From assembly GCA_012934845.2 (NCBI GenBank), contig WNNJ02003276.1, positions 120,949 through 184,948 on the forward strand: DNA of 64,000 nt, written 5' to 3'. The translations under genes and the position numbers were made by a program. The notes beneath the pieces are model-generated. The model worked only from the letters and a program-made list of their open reading frames with translations, ran no database searches and was not told the DNA's origin. Shown here one piece after another: positions 37,690 to 50,900 of the stretch. The number at the start of each line of letters is the position of its first letter. Within the stretch, counting starts at the first letter, position 1. The DNA comes from Pomphorhynchus laevis (taxonomy: Eukaryota > Acanthocephala > Palaeacanthocephala > Echinorhynchida > Pomphorhynchidae).

Positions 37690-40600
37690 TTTCAATACTG
37701 GATATTGGATACGAGCGATATTACTAATACAGCAATAACATCTATCACACAAACAATCATCAAACACACAACACTTACAACGACAACCATCGACACAATC
37801 AATAAATCGCGGGAGACCAGCCACAAGTTATAGTGTTGCAACTGTAATGGGCAAGCTGTTGTATGTAAGGGCTGTTGATGCGGCAGAGGCAAAAAATCTT
37901 GCTTTAATTGTCAGGATCCGAACTGTAGGAATCGCCCCATAACATTGGAACCTGCAATATATGACAGTACAGCAAATGCTACGAGTACATAGCCGGTGGC
38001 TGAGGAATCTGCCCAACATATTGGTAAGTCACCACATGAAGATTCTCATGTATAATCATAATACGGAGGGATTGGAAGTTCACTTGTTGATACACAAGCA
38101 AGAGCCGTTATGAACGGCGAAACTTTATTGGGTTGCGACCTTATTAGTCTTTACCAAACTGGCGTCGTCTCTTCACGTCAAGATTTGACAGTGGACGATA
38201 TGTGTAGAGTGGTGGTGCAGTGGACCCCTAACAGTCTCGATTTGTCTCAGTGTAAACCAGTAAGGCATTTATTGATATTCTCTCCGCATTTTACATGAAT
38301 TCAGCTTGTGAATATACTCAATGCAGTTTCAATGAGCTCAAAATGACAACCGGCTTTGCAAGATATGTATTACAACAAATACCCAGCCGAAAAGTAGCTG
38401 TGATCCGTAAAACTATTGAGCGTAGAATGAATATGCGGAAGAAATGTGAAGTTGCGGCAGTTTTCTGGGAGACGAATACACTACAGTTACGACAGAAAAT
38501 CAAAAGGCGAGAATGCACCAACACTAACTGAAAAAAAGATTTTGTAACCTTGTACGCAAAGAAAAATTAAGAGCGGCCACCTGTCTTCTGGCGTGTCAAG
38601 TGAACGAGGGCACACTACGACCGGATTCGATAATTGGCGAAATGTCAGTGAAACAATATCTTGAAAATCTGTATCCAGAACCCTCACAGAAAAATCCAGA
38701 CGTTATCTTAACGTATCCGTTTCCTGAAGCTATTCCACATCACCCAACGACATTTCTATCGATTGACGGTGCTGATAAATTCGTGCTGATGGATCGTCTT
38801 TCAGGTCTAGACGCACAACTGTGGCGACGAATGTTGACGTCATTCGGTAAACATTCTGATGGATTAGCTGAGGCATTGGCGGCACTAGCGATTCGCATTG
38901 CTTCTGTGAAAATTGAATCACATATTCTTGAAGCCTTTGAGCCTGTCGTTTAATATCAATATCGAAAACACAGTCGAATACGTCCCATCGGTGTTGTATC
39001 ACATCAAGTCTGACATACAAGATGTCGCTGGTATTGTCCAGCTTTGTGCCTCACAACGCGGTGTATTGAATACGAGATTCAATCCATGCGCGAAATATTC
39101 AATAGCAGCTCAGAGTTCGGTATTCTATCTATAGATGCTAGCAACGCATTTAAGCACATGAATCAACGTGTGACTAAATGTAATATGCGCTTCATGTACC
39201 CTTATTTCGCCTGTGAATATGCGAGAAGGTCTATTCTTCGTACGCGCTACTTGTGCTTGGAAGAGATTCAGTGCACTCCCGGAAAGAAGTAACACAAGGC
39301 GATCCATTTGCCATGGCAGCATTCGCAATGGCTTCGTTGCCGCTCATTCCAATGATACAAGTTCAATGACCCGAAAAAACACAACGTTGGTATGCTGATG
39401 ATGCCAATTTCGTTGGTCTTCCGCAAGCTCTTGAAAAGGTCTGGAGACTTGTGCTAATACATGGCCATGATTTTGGTAACCACGCAAATCACGTTAAAAC
39501 TTCGCTACTTCTACATCATTCGATGAGAAAAGTGAACACATGTTTCCCTAACGTGCAAATCAAATATAATGGCATCAACATTATGCGATCTGCTATTGGA
39601 ACATAAGAGTATATGAGTAAAGCTCTCTCCGATCGGGTAGCTAAGAATGTGAACTTGGTCGAACGTCTTTGTGACGTCTGCCTTATTGACCCATACATTG
39701 CTTACGTTTGTCTCACGCAATCGTTGCAACATAAATGGTCACAACTGCTCAGAACCACAAGCTGCCGTGAAGAACAACTTCAACCTTTGAAAGTTGCCAT
39801 CACGGTAAACTTTCTTTATGTGCTCATCCAGCAAAAAAATGAACGAGGATATCATAGTCGTTCTCACTTCCCCTTTCAAATTAGGAGGTTTTGGAATTAT
39901 TGATTATGGGTTTATTGCTGAATTAGAGCTCGATGCATCAAGAAAATTACGTGCTTCGTACAACTCGGAGTTTCATGGAGATGACCTTCGTCTGCACCAG
40001 CAACAAATATGCAAGACCATCACTTACACCAGGAATAGTGCATTTATAGAACGTCTTTCAACGGCTAAAATGAATCTTAGTGAAGAGGCTAATTGTGCCT
40101 TAAATTACGCAGTATAAACTAGGATTCATCTTGGTTGAGTGCGTTGCCAATTGAATGTGATAATTTCTGTCTTACGCCTAATGAATTCAGTGACGGTTTA
40201 TCAACGCGATACGGTTGGGATCCCGCAAACTTGTCCTCGCATTGTGTATGAAACGCTGAGACGAACCTCTTGCATTCATTGTCATGTAATCGTGGAGGCT
40301 TCTAAACCATACGCCACAATGCGATCAGAGATATCATTGCTCGTGAGTTGACGACTGTTTGCCATGGAATAGGTATCGAGCCTGGGTTAGTGTCAGTCAA
40401 TGAACGCATATGTTTTGAGAGATCCACAACGAGTCGCGACGAGGCAGCGAGGCTCAATTTTGTTTGTAATGGCTCTTTGAAAGTCACGAAGGCCGGTAAC
40501 TATCAAAGTACGAGGAGAGAATCAGTGTTGTTAAACGCGGTAGTTTCGTTGTATCAATGAGGAGAGAATCAATGTGTTACCGGGGATTTTGATCTGCACG

Positions 40601-40690
40601 CCACCGACCAGCACTATCCTGTGCCCACGTCGACAGATCAAACTATGAGGCAAACGTTATTGATAATGTACTTTTCGCATCGTGAGAACA
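37690..40690 (+). mobile_element. Retroelement with 'TQGDPLAM'-type reverse transcriptase (fossil)
   Basis: In order: a cysteine-rich stretch near 37880, a conserved pre-RT region with GLDAQLWRRMLTSFGKHSD near 38810, the RT motif A IDASNAFKHMNQ near 39130, TQGDPFAMAAFAMASL near 39300, the catalytic WYADDANFVGL near 39390, and a C-terminal part with DEAARLNFVCNG near 40440 that resembles the restriction-like endonuclease region of this family. Such RTs are common in invertebrate genomes; I do not assign a clade name. The copy is nearly full length but broken in several places. Confidence 0.75.
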
Positions 40691-41994
40691 ATGTATCTAT
40701 CATGCTATAATGAATTTTTGACAGTAGAGGTCCATTTGAGGAAACCTTTCTTTTTCTGTAGATTCTAATAAATTAATAATTAATAAAAACATGTCACAAT
40801 ACAAACAAAGGATTTTCGGGAAGCAGCTGTGGTCTTTACAATTATAGACTGCAAATTGTTATCGTAGAATTAACCAGGACACCATCCCGGTTATTTTTTA
40901 ATTAGGATTTTTTAATTATATTTTGCTACGTCAAAAAAATTCTAAATAATGACTGCCATCACTTTGTACGTTTTCTAAGTTAGAATAAGCAGATAGTTTA
41001 GCATATTCACTTGTAAGGTCGCTGAACAACTATGATAATACCTAAGTGTTTGTTTATATGTCGCATTTATTGGGACTTATTTGGTTTATAATTATAAAGG
41101 ACATAATGTGTCAATATTTAGTTCATATGTTCAATCTTAACCCATATGAATGCGACAAATGATCAACGTTACCACTTGGCTTTTTTTAAGGATTAAAAAA
41201 TGATTATTTCTCAAAGGATTACGTAAATTGAGAGAAACACATTTGCTCCCTTCATTGTATCGAGGTAGGTAGATTAAGATAGGGAGTCAATTCTTTGACA
41301 CTAAAGAATTGTGTCAAAGCACGCAAACAATCATTATCATTCGTACACTCAATATATCCAACTTATCAGAGGCGTGGTATCGTTCATATAAGTCGAAACA
41401 GCTTCAATAGACCTGATGTCAAAACTTAAAAAACATATTATTGTAAAATAAAGAACAAATTAACCTCAAAAATTAATTATTAATTAAATCAATGCAAATT
41501 AAAAATTAATTAAATAATAATTTTACCAATTGGATTCAAGGAATTATCTTATAGTTTGCTACACATAAAATGACCATCAACTGGGCGCTGTCAAAAAATA
41601 TAATCTAAGTGTTTTACATACATTTAATTACTAGTACATAAAGACTATTCTAAGATATAAAAACACTCGTAACCAAGAGTTCTATAGAGTTTTATATATT
41701 CGTGTTCCAAGTAGCATATAATTAATGGTATCATTGAATTCATTAAGCAATACGGAGATAATTTGATAAGAAATAGTATCGAAACCATTTCAAATTTACA
41801 ATTTCAATAATAAAACATATTATAGATATTCCAAATTATTTAAGTCAAGCGTGTACCTTTTATATAAATGTATATATATTAAATTATTATAATAAAAAAA
41901 CTAAAACCAAAATTGAATTTTGAAATTAAAAAATAAAATTAATAAGAATTAAATTAGTTTTTATAAAATTAATAAATGTTCAATTATTTGATAG
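40691..41994. other. Dynein intron, nothing recognised
   Basis: AT-rich sequence between the retroelement and the first linker exon. No feature seen. Confidence 0.5.
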
Positions 41995-44900
41995 GTATTC
42001 AAAATAAGCAAATGGATGATATCAAAAAAACTACGGGAATTAAAATCTTTTCAGGAATACGAGTTGAAGAATTGTTGCACAATAAGCTAGATCATCATTT
42101 TGATTATCTTGCGAAATCTTTCGATTTAATAAGTGAACAGTCAATTAATACATTGAAATGCAAAGAAATTTTCATAACATGGATGACGGTACACTAAAAT
42201 ATAAGCTAAGAAAATATTTAAGTTTAAATATTTAAGACTAATGTGTATCAAGACGATATTAGATCGTATAAATGCGATTCTTTGCTGAATAAGATAAGTG
42301 AAGATATCGCGCAAATTGGTGAATTATCAAATTCAGTCTCTAATCAAGAAATAGTCAAGTAAACTTTACTACTAGTCAACATAGTATAGAAATTTTTAAT
42401 ATAATAATATTTAATATGTTATATTAATTTGTTATATTAATATGCTATATTAATTTGCGATTCAAATGTTTCCAATTTTAAATATCGGAAAAGAGCAAAA
42501 CAAGCGACTGTCGAATCGTTATTGTTAGGACACATCGGTAGGGGATACACCAAATTTCTGAACTCAGATAAATACCAAATTATCTGGCTATGCAACAGCT
42601 TTTATAGAAATATAAAAATATACAAAAGAAATAAAAATAAAAATAAAAAATTAAGAGATTAAAAATTGATATTTAAATAAAATTATTATTATAATTTTCT
42701 TATTTAAATAGTTAAATATATTAAATTTAAAATTTAAAACTTCTTATATTTTGCAAACCCGCAAACCGTTTGCAGAGTTTATCTAGTTGTGTATTTTTTA
42801 TAATAAAATAATATATTGTCTTATAATTTTATAACACAATAATATAATACACAGTTTACCTAGTTGTGTATTTACTTGTAATACACAACTAGGTTACCCA
42901 GTAGTGTATTTTTAGATAATTGTATGAAGTACTAGAACACCTCTAGTACCATCATAGAGTGCAAAACCGGCACTACATCTTCACCAAATAGAATCCAAAA
43001 GCACTGACAGATGCCAGCGCATGTATCTTTTATATCGGCTAACTTCTTTTATGAATATATCAAAAGTGAGTGATACTATTCCGCGTGAATTATTTTAACA
43101 ATCTTTTACGCCAGACGCATAAGAACGACGATAACAGTATTTGATGCCGTTTCGTCATCACAATGACGTTTCTTGCCGTCTTTCATTCACATTGATTCAT
43201 TCATTGATTGCCGTCTGCCAGTCCTCCTCTGCATCCAGTAATGGGAGGGATCTGGCACTGATGAGTCATTGTAATGACGAAACGGCATTCGCCATTCTTT
43301 CGCGTCTGGCTTACATGTTTTACAAGAAATTCACGCGGAATGGTCTCACTCTCCTTAAATAAAAGTTAGCCGATATTAAAGAGACCTGCGCTGGCATTTG
43401 CCAGTGCTTTTGCTAATGATCCTATTTGGTGAAGCTGTAGTACTGATTTAGTACTCAATGATGTGACTAGAAATTTTCTAGTACATCATTCATATTGATT
43501 CATTCATTGATTGCCGTCTGCCAGTCCTCCTCTTCATCCAGCAGTGGAAGGGATCTGGCACTTATGAGTCATTGTGATGACGAAACGGTATCTAATACTG
43601 TTATCGTCGTTCTTTCTCGTCTTTAGCTGATATGATTCATACTTTATGAATCATTTCAGCTAGATGAGTTTACGTATTTTTTAAATTAAAAATAATGATA
43701 AATAATTACAAAATAGAAAATTAAATCTTATGAATTTACTAATGAATGCGATGTAGCAAAATAAGGAATAGAGGTCATTAAGAGGAACTGCTATGTTATT
43801 AAGTTTCGGTCTCTATTCCTTGACCTTTAAAATCAAATATTTTTGGTGGATTCTTCATATTTTATTGTGGTAAACGCAAAATAAAGTTGAAACAAACAAC
43901 TTTAATGACTATAGTTTCGTCGTTATTATGACTCTCAGTAAGGAACACTTCCACAGCACTGCGATATGCAGAGGGAGATTTCTAGACGATCACCTAACGA
44001 CATTATTATTGCAATGCAATGGTTCCCAGTAATGATTTACACTTTTTTATGGCTCCTTCTGTATAATTCTATCTTAAATATAAGTTAATATTTTTTGTCA
44101 ACGGAAAGAATTTAATTTTTATGGATGTTTTTTTAAGGACATTTCGTTAAAAATTTATGGATAAAATAAATTATTATTTAATTAATAAATTACTATTTTA
44201 TTACTATTTAATAGTAATTTAATGGTATTAAATTTAATTATTTTAATTTAATAAATTCAATTTTTTAGATCTTGGATTCATTATTTGACAGTGATAAAGG
44301 ATAATATATCTAACCTCAAAGATGTTCATCAAAAGTATCAAATAGTCCAAGCTTTAAATCAAAAACGAACTTCGGAAAAAAGTAAAAATTACCAATCTGA
44401 AGAAATAATATATAAATGGGCTCAAATTCAAGAAATATTGCAGAGGTCAAATAAGCTTGGCATTATCTTCATCGAGCCTAGTACAGCAAAAATTATTAAT
44501 GACATTTCAAATGATTTGTCATCTAGTGAAAAGGTAAATCTAATTTTAGTCGATATTTTAAGATACTTCGCATTTATCTATTTGTGTACAAATTAAATTA
44601 TCTATTTGTGAAAAAAATTAAATCGAAATACATACGATTACAAATATAATTGAAATATAAATGATTGTTTCGACTTTGTTTTTCATAATAAAATCAAATG
44701 CATACAAATTTTGAATTAAATTATCTCGGTAATTATGTTTTCAATACCATACATCTTACAAGTCACTAAGGAAAAATACCGTAGCTAGTTTCTGCTGCGA
44801 AATCACATTGTGTAGTATCATATCACAATTTATGTGCTATTTTAATACTCGCTCAGAATATCATATCAACTCTGTTTAAGATTATCTTCCAATCTAACTA

Positions 44901-47900
44901 TTTTCTATTGTCAAAATAATTTATTTGTAATATTTTAAAGTAATTTTTTATCTAGAATAATTATTCATTTTAAATACTATCAAAATCAAGCTGGAAGAAT
45001 TCAATGAAAGATCTTTTATTTAAATTTTGAAAAATTATTTACAAATTATAAGCGCAGTTTCTTCAGATTGTTAAAGTTCAAAAAAATTTTAAATTATTAG
45101 TTTATAATAAGTATGTAAGTAAAGAATTAAGTTGACTAATGACGTTATTTACATCAAATGTATATTGAATTAGATAAATTAATGTTTTATAATTACGAAT
45201 TTTCGATAAACGAATTGTTTAGGCTGTTTATAAATGCAGCATATTCTATATTGTATTTATTTTAGGATGTAAACGACTACATCTACCAACAAAGGCTCAT
45301 ATCTCCTCGATTGTTTTATCTACCCGATTCACTTCTAAAAAACCATTTGATTGTGTATAAGACAATCAATGAAAGGTAAAACTTTGCTGTCTTTCTTGCA
45401 ATTTGTTTATTGAGATTTTCGTAGCCTTGATACTCTCGCGCCGCTTTGTCTTCCGAGTGTTTCACTTGTACGATGGGACGATCGAACCATAATGCCAACG
45501 GATGTAAAATTTGAAAATGAACGATGGATGCAGTTGGTTTCTAATGATTACTGCTATGATAACGGATTTAGTGTTGCCCACGGATTGCAATTGTTAGATA
45601 CTTCAATCAGTTCAACAATTGCAGCTGTAAGTTGGTGTTGAAATTTCTATTTTCCGTTTTAATTTCAATTGATGCCCAAGAAATGATCATTTAACAAAAT
45701 GACAATTTTGTTAAAATAAACATCGACACACATTTGTGAATGTGGCAATTTATGCACACAATTAAATGTGCGATACATTAACATAATAATAAATATTTGA
45801 GTAACAGTAGGAAATTTAAGAGAACATAAAATTTTCTAATAATTTAAAAATTATTTTTATATCACCTGGAAAATAAAAAAACTGGTTATCATGTTAAAAA
45901 ACGACATCTCACAGTAGCCGGTACCGATTTTGCAGGTTGGAACCTGCTACTCTTCAGATGGTGGGGACCTTAAAGCAGAAAAGCATAATCTTACTAGCTG
46001 TGGATGCACTATTCAAAACGATTTTTATTAATCTTTATGTTTGCCCATTTATAAGGTACATGGCGATTCGCTAAACAAAACGCATCGTTTTGCAAAATAT
46101 GTAGAGATAAATATTATATTATAATTATTATTTAAATAATTACACAAATGTTGACAGCAAATAAAGCCACAAGTCATTTGTTTAACTCGTTTGTACGTGC
46201 GCAATACCATTGATCCTAGCTTGGACCAATGCCACCAAATGAAGAAATTATGAATGGTACGAAAATGACTTTATCTATTTCTACAATTTCATAGAAGTAA
46301 AATTGTAGAAATTAACCATATTTTTACGATTTTCGTGGTAGGAAAAAGCTCTATCATTACCCGAGTACGAAACTATTATTAATGGTCAACTCATTTGCTA
46401 AAATATCTCGAATTGAATTTAGTAAATGATTTAAATTAGCTCCAGAACCACAAACATTTTCACTGTCAAAAGCTTACAGATTCACATCCATACAGCAAGA
46501 CCAATTCATCCCTTAATTTTAGAGGAGTAAGATGGTAATTTTCGCAATCAAAGGTAATGCACTTAGACATAAAGATGCGCCCTCCACAATGGCATGTTTC
46601 AAGATTAACTTGGTGCTAACGCAGATGCTGCATAATTAAAACGTTGAGTAAAAGGTGATTTTCTCATTTGACCAATCTCTTTACGAACTTTCGTTGCGAA
46701 CCCCTCAAGGAATGTGATTGCGATCAGACAAATAAGTTCGCCAGAATTTATTTGTCAAATTTATATTCCAGTTTGGCTGAAAAGCGTGGGTCTCTTAAAC
46801 CGTTTGACCATTCCCAATAAGAGTGCTCAGTATTGTTGCTTAATCTTTGGAAATCGCGCGCCTAATAAGATTAAGAATAATATTCAGATATCGAATTAAT
46901 GAATTCTGAAACCTGAAAACAGTTTTCAAATTAATGAAAACTGAAATGTTTTCTAATGTTGTGACTTCTTCAACATATTTTGGTGAGCCAATAGGCACGC
47001 CAAGCACCTTGATTTTATCTAGCTTTATCGTGACCTCACCAAATTTAACATTCTTGGATTCAGTTGGTCTCAAATTTAGGAACAGTTACTTTGGTTTTGA
47101 ATAAATCGGTATCCATATTTCGGTCCATCCATTTTTAAGATGTCCCAAACAGAACTTAATTCAACTCCCTGCCAAATTTGCGTCATCTGCAAACCACCTT
47201 TGTGTAACACCAAGAACTCGAAGTTTGATTGCTATAATCAGCAGTAATGACACCATCGTTAAGGCCTCCATCGCGAGAGGATCCCCCTGGGTGAATCCCT
47301 CTCTTGAATAAATGACGTTTTTCCACCCAGTACTAGGAAGTATAGCTTCCTCTCGTATAGCTTCTAGTAATGCGTGGTCGATTGAGTTCATTATGACGTG
47401 GAATACTCCCTGGAGGATCTCTGAACGCTCGTTTATTTCAATTATCCGGGGGCTCTGAAAGTGTTTGCCTACATATTGTTTTCTGTGTTAACTCCACGTC
47501 ACATACATCATTTAAGCAGGGCACACATTTTTGAAGGGTGCATTGTATTCAACAAAGTCACTGCCATTTTGAATACTTAGTTTATATACGTGTCAAAGCG
47601 TATCATCGATATTGCCAATTTGTCTTCGAAGGCACCACCTTTTACTCGCTTAGCTGAATATATAATTTGCGAGGAATCAATCGTATTGAATATCACTGGA
47701 TTAAAGTCTAACAAATTGTGGATGGGATGCACTAATAATGCATTAACAAACAGTTCATCTTCATCTGGATGCTTATCAAGGAGTATTTTTGTCTTACTGA
47801 TTTGCCGGAAACATCCTCGTCCAAATCCTTTGGACGAGGATGTTTCAAGTAGTTTCATGGCAGCGGTTATATTCTCTCCTAGATGCGTCTGTAGGCTTTT

Positions 47901-50900
47901 CGGATTGGTTGTCATTCGGATTGAGATGATTCCTTTGCATGTTGCAGGAATCTTGATTCTTCAAGCTGAATATCAATATCACCATAATGCCAGAGGTTAA
48001 TACGTTTTGATAAAATCGCTTTCAATTTCCTTACTGTTGATTTGTTTATGCGTTGCATATCAACTTACTCAGCACGATAGTAGTCATGATAGAAGTGGTT
48101 TGTGAGCCAGCGCCTTATAAATCCTAGCAAGTTCGTTGATGAATAAATTTGATTCCGTGAATTTGGGTAATCGAAAGAGGTTAGGTGTCCAATGAATTAT
48201 ATTGAAAAAGGCTGACGCTATTGGCGAATCGTTCCGGTCCAATCTGATATATTACGCCCCTAACAATGGTAGCATAATATTCGATTAATAGGACCGATTG
48301 AGCACTTCGTGGTGTATCTTCGGGAGGTATTAGTAACTTTATAGTGAACCGGTTTGAAATTTTTAGTAGTCTGTATATCAAGAGTATCTGCTGCATCCCG
48401 TGCACATATCAACATCCCTTAAACACAACGAGTTGTCCGTTACAGTTGTAACAACGATGAGTGGTAGTTGGCTTCCCAAGAGGCATATTACCAGATTTTA
48501 ATTCACTTTATTATGATTGGTTCTGGCCGACGTTTATAAACATCAACATATTTTCAATTTTTGGTCAATCAAGCATGAATCGATCCGTCAATCAGAATTT
48601 CAAATACAATGAAAATAGAAAGATATCAAAAATGGCGAACGGATTCATGAAGTAGAGTGTGGTGTATTCATCCAATTTGCCATTTTAACGTCATGATGAT
48701 TGGAAAAACAGGTCCTGCATATCATAAAGATTTTAGCTGATGCCGTATCGAATCATCATAACACAAAAATATATTATAATTATTATAATAATTAGCGTAA
48801 ATAGTTGAAAAACAAATAAAGTCGTGTAGACATTATTATTTTTTACTTCCAATATTTCGGGGGGGGGGCGAACTCGCCATTATTAATAATTTAATAAATG
48901 AAATATATTTAATATTTAATAATATATTATTAAATAATAAATAATAAAATATAATAAATTATATTATAATTTAAATTAAGTTTACGGGCTTTAAATGTTA
49001 TTCGATTTCGTTTCTTTTGTATGTTCTTTTATTTCACGATTATCCAAAAGCCGAGGGCACCTCGGTTTTTAAATAGCCCTTGATAATTTGTTTCGTTACA
49101 AAAATTCTTTTTTAAATATATTTCGAAGTTATAGAGTCAAATTTATTTCGTAGTTATAAACGATGATTATTATTAATGACCTTTAATTATAATAATTAAT
49201 TGAAGCTTTCGCATATCTTCACTCTGTGTGTGGAGAAATGTGATGTGTGACTTAGCTTCATTATTCACTCATCTAAGCTGATAAAAATGTGCTCCATAAT
49301 ATCATTATATCAAAATTTGGAACCGGTAAAAATAATAATATGCCAATAATTTTAGCAAAAAGTAAGGATGAGTAGATATTATAATTTATTGCACGTTAAT
49401 ATTTCGGCTCCTAAAGTACGTCATTATCGATAAATGTAATCAATAATTTATAATCACGAATAGTATTAATAATGGTCTTAATGTATTCATAATAAATATA
49501 TTCGTGATATAATCATACCACATATTTATCTAATCATATTTAGATAAATATAAAATATTTATCTAAATATAAATATAAATATTTTTTCTATCATATTTAG
49601 AAACATTTATAAACATTTAAAATTTATTTTAGAACTAAATGAAAATATTGTGCAATGTAAACATTCAAGAGTTACTTTCTTTTTAAAATTTTAAACTTTC
49701 TACTCTTTTATTAATATTTTTATTAAGCCCCGTGTGCACTGCAAACTATATGTACGGGTTTTAAACCTCGAGCATGCACTCTCTCTTGACTTCTCTGTAA
49801 GCACACGTTGTTGAAAGATGTAGGGCACCCAATGATAAAGCGAGTTCACAGTTCATTAATCTTTTTATTGAATTGTTTGATTTAAATAAAAGCATGTGTA
49901 TATTTGCCATATAAGTTTATTTATCACACATTCATTTTATCACACATAAATTAATTATATTAATTAATTATTAATTAATTTTAATTATATTTAAATTATA
50001 TTATATTATATTATATTATTAATTACATTATATTATATTTAAATATAATATATTTAAATATATTTACATTTAATTATATTTAAATTTAAATTATAAGTTA
50101 AAACATTTATATATAATCATATTAAAGAGATCAAAATCTGATAAAATGATTTAAATTTATGATTTAAAACATATTTTATAACATCATCTGCTCTTATATA
50201 TTAAAACATATGTTAACAATAAAATATTTATAATATCAATAATATTTAAATGTAGAAACTTTTAAATGTTCGCAAAGTATTTGAATTATCTGATAGGAAA
50301 TCGCGCAAATGCTTGAAGACCTAAAATATATACAGTTTACATCAAGGTCTGTATTACAATCATTATCAAAAGCACCGTTGCAAATCATAGCTTCCTTGGC
50401 CTTATCTGTATTCATAAGTCAAATAATAAATCGATTTCTCAGCACAAGTTCGAAGGTAATTGTGCTGTGATCAATTAGGATCACTTGTTAACTTTTATTT
50501 TAGTTGAATAAAATACTACATGTTGTAACCAAACTATCAATGAAGGTTGAAGGCAAGAGAAATGTACATGTGATAGTACTGTATTTCAAGCAGCTGTTAG
50601 AAGAGATGATAAAAATGCCGAACATATCTGAAGCTTGCACCATTTGGGCAAATAGATTTAAATGGTTGTGGCAGGTAAAATTATAAAATTGTGAATTTAG
50701 ATTGAATGATAATACTAATATCTCGACGACATGACTGCAAAGTACTCGTAGATTTAATCCGACCACTATATAAATAATTTATATTTTAGTTTTAAATATC
50801 ATTTCACTGAGATTAGCCGAAACGTCGATAAATAAATCCTGTGGATAAAATGATATTTAAATCTAACATCAGCTAGCACACAAATATAACTATACAAGAT

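Noticed and set aside
39125-39732. Several minus-strand open frames over the 37.7-40.7 kb retroelement
   Set aside because: They are shadows of the plus-strand RT frames, which carry all the conserved motifs.
43140-43186. A third hammerhead on the minus strand in the left foldback arm
   Set aside because: Stem II, GAAA and stem III sequences are present, but the CTGATGA core and stem I are missing on that strand.
50500-50766. 88-codon minus-strand frame overlapping the linker exon
   Set aside because: The plus-strand exon 50504-50674 fits the dynein linker in phase; the minus-strand frame is its antisense shadow.
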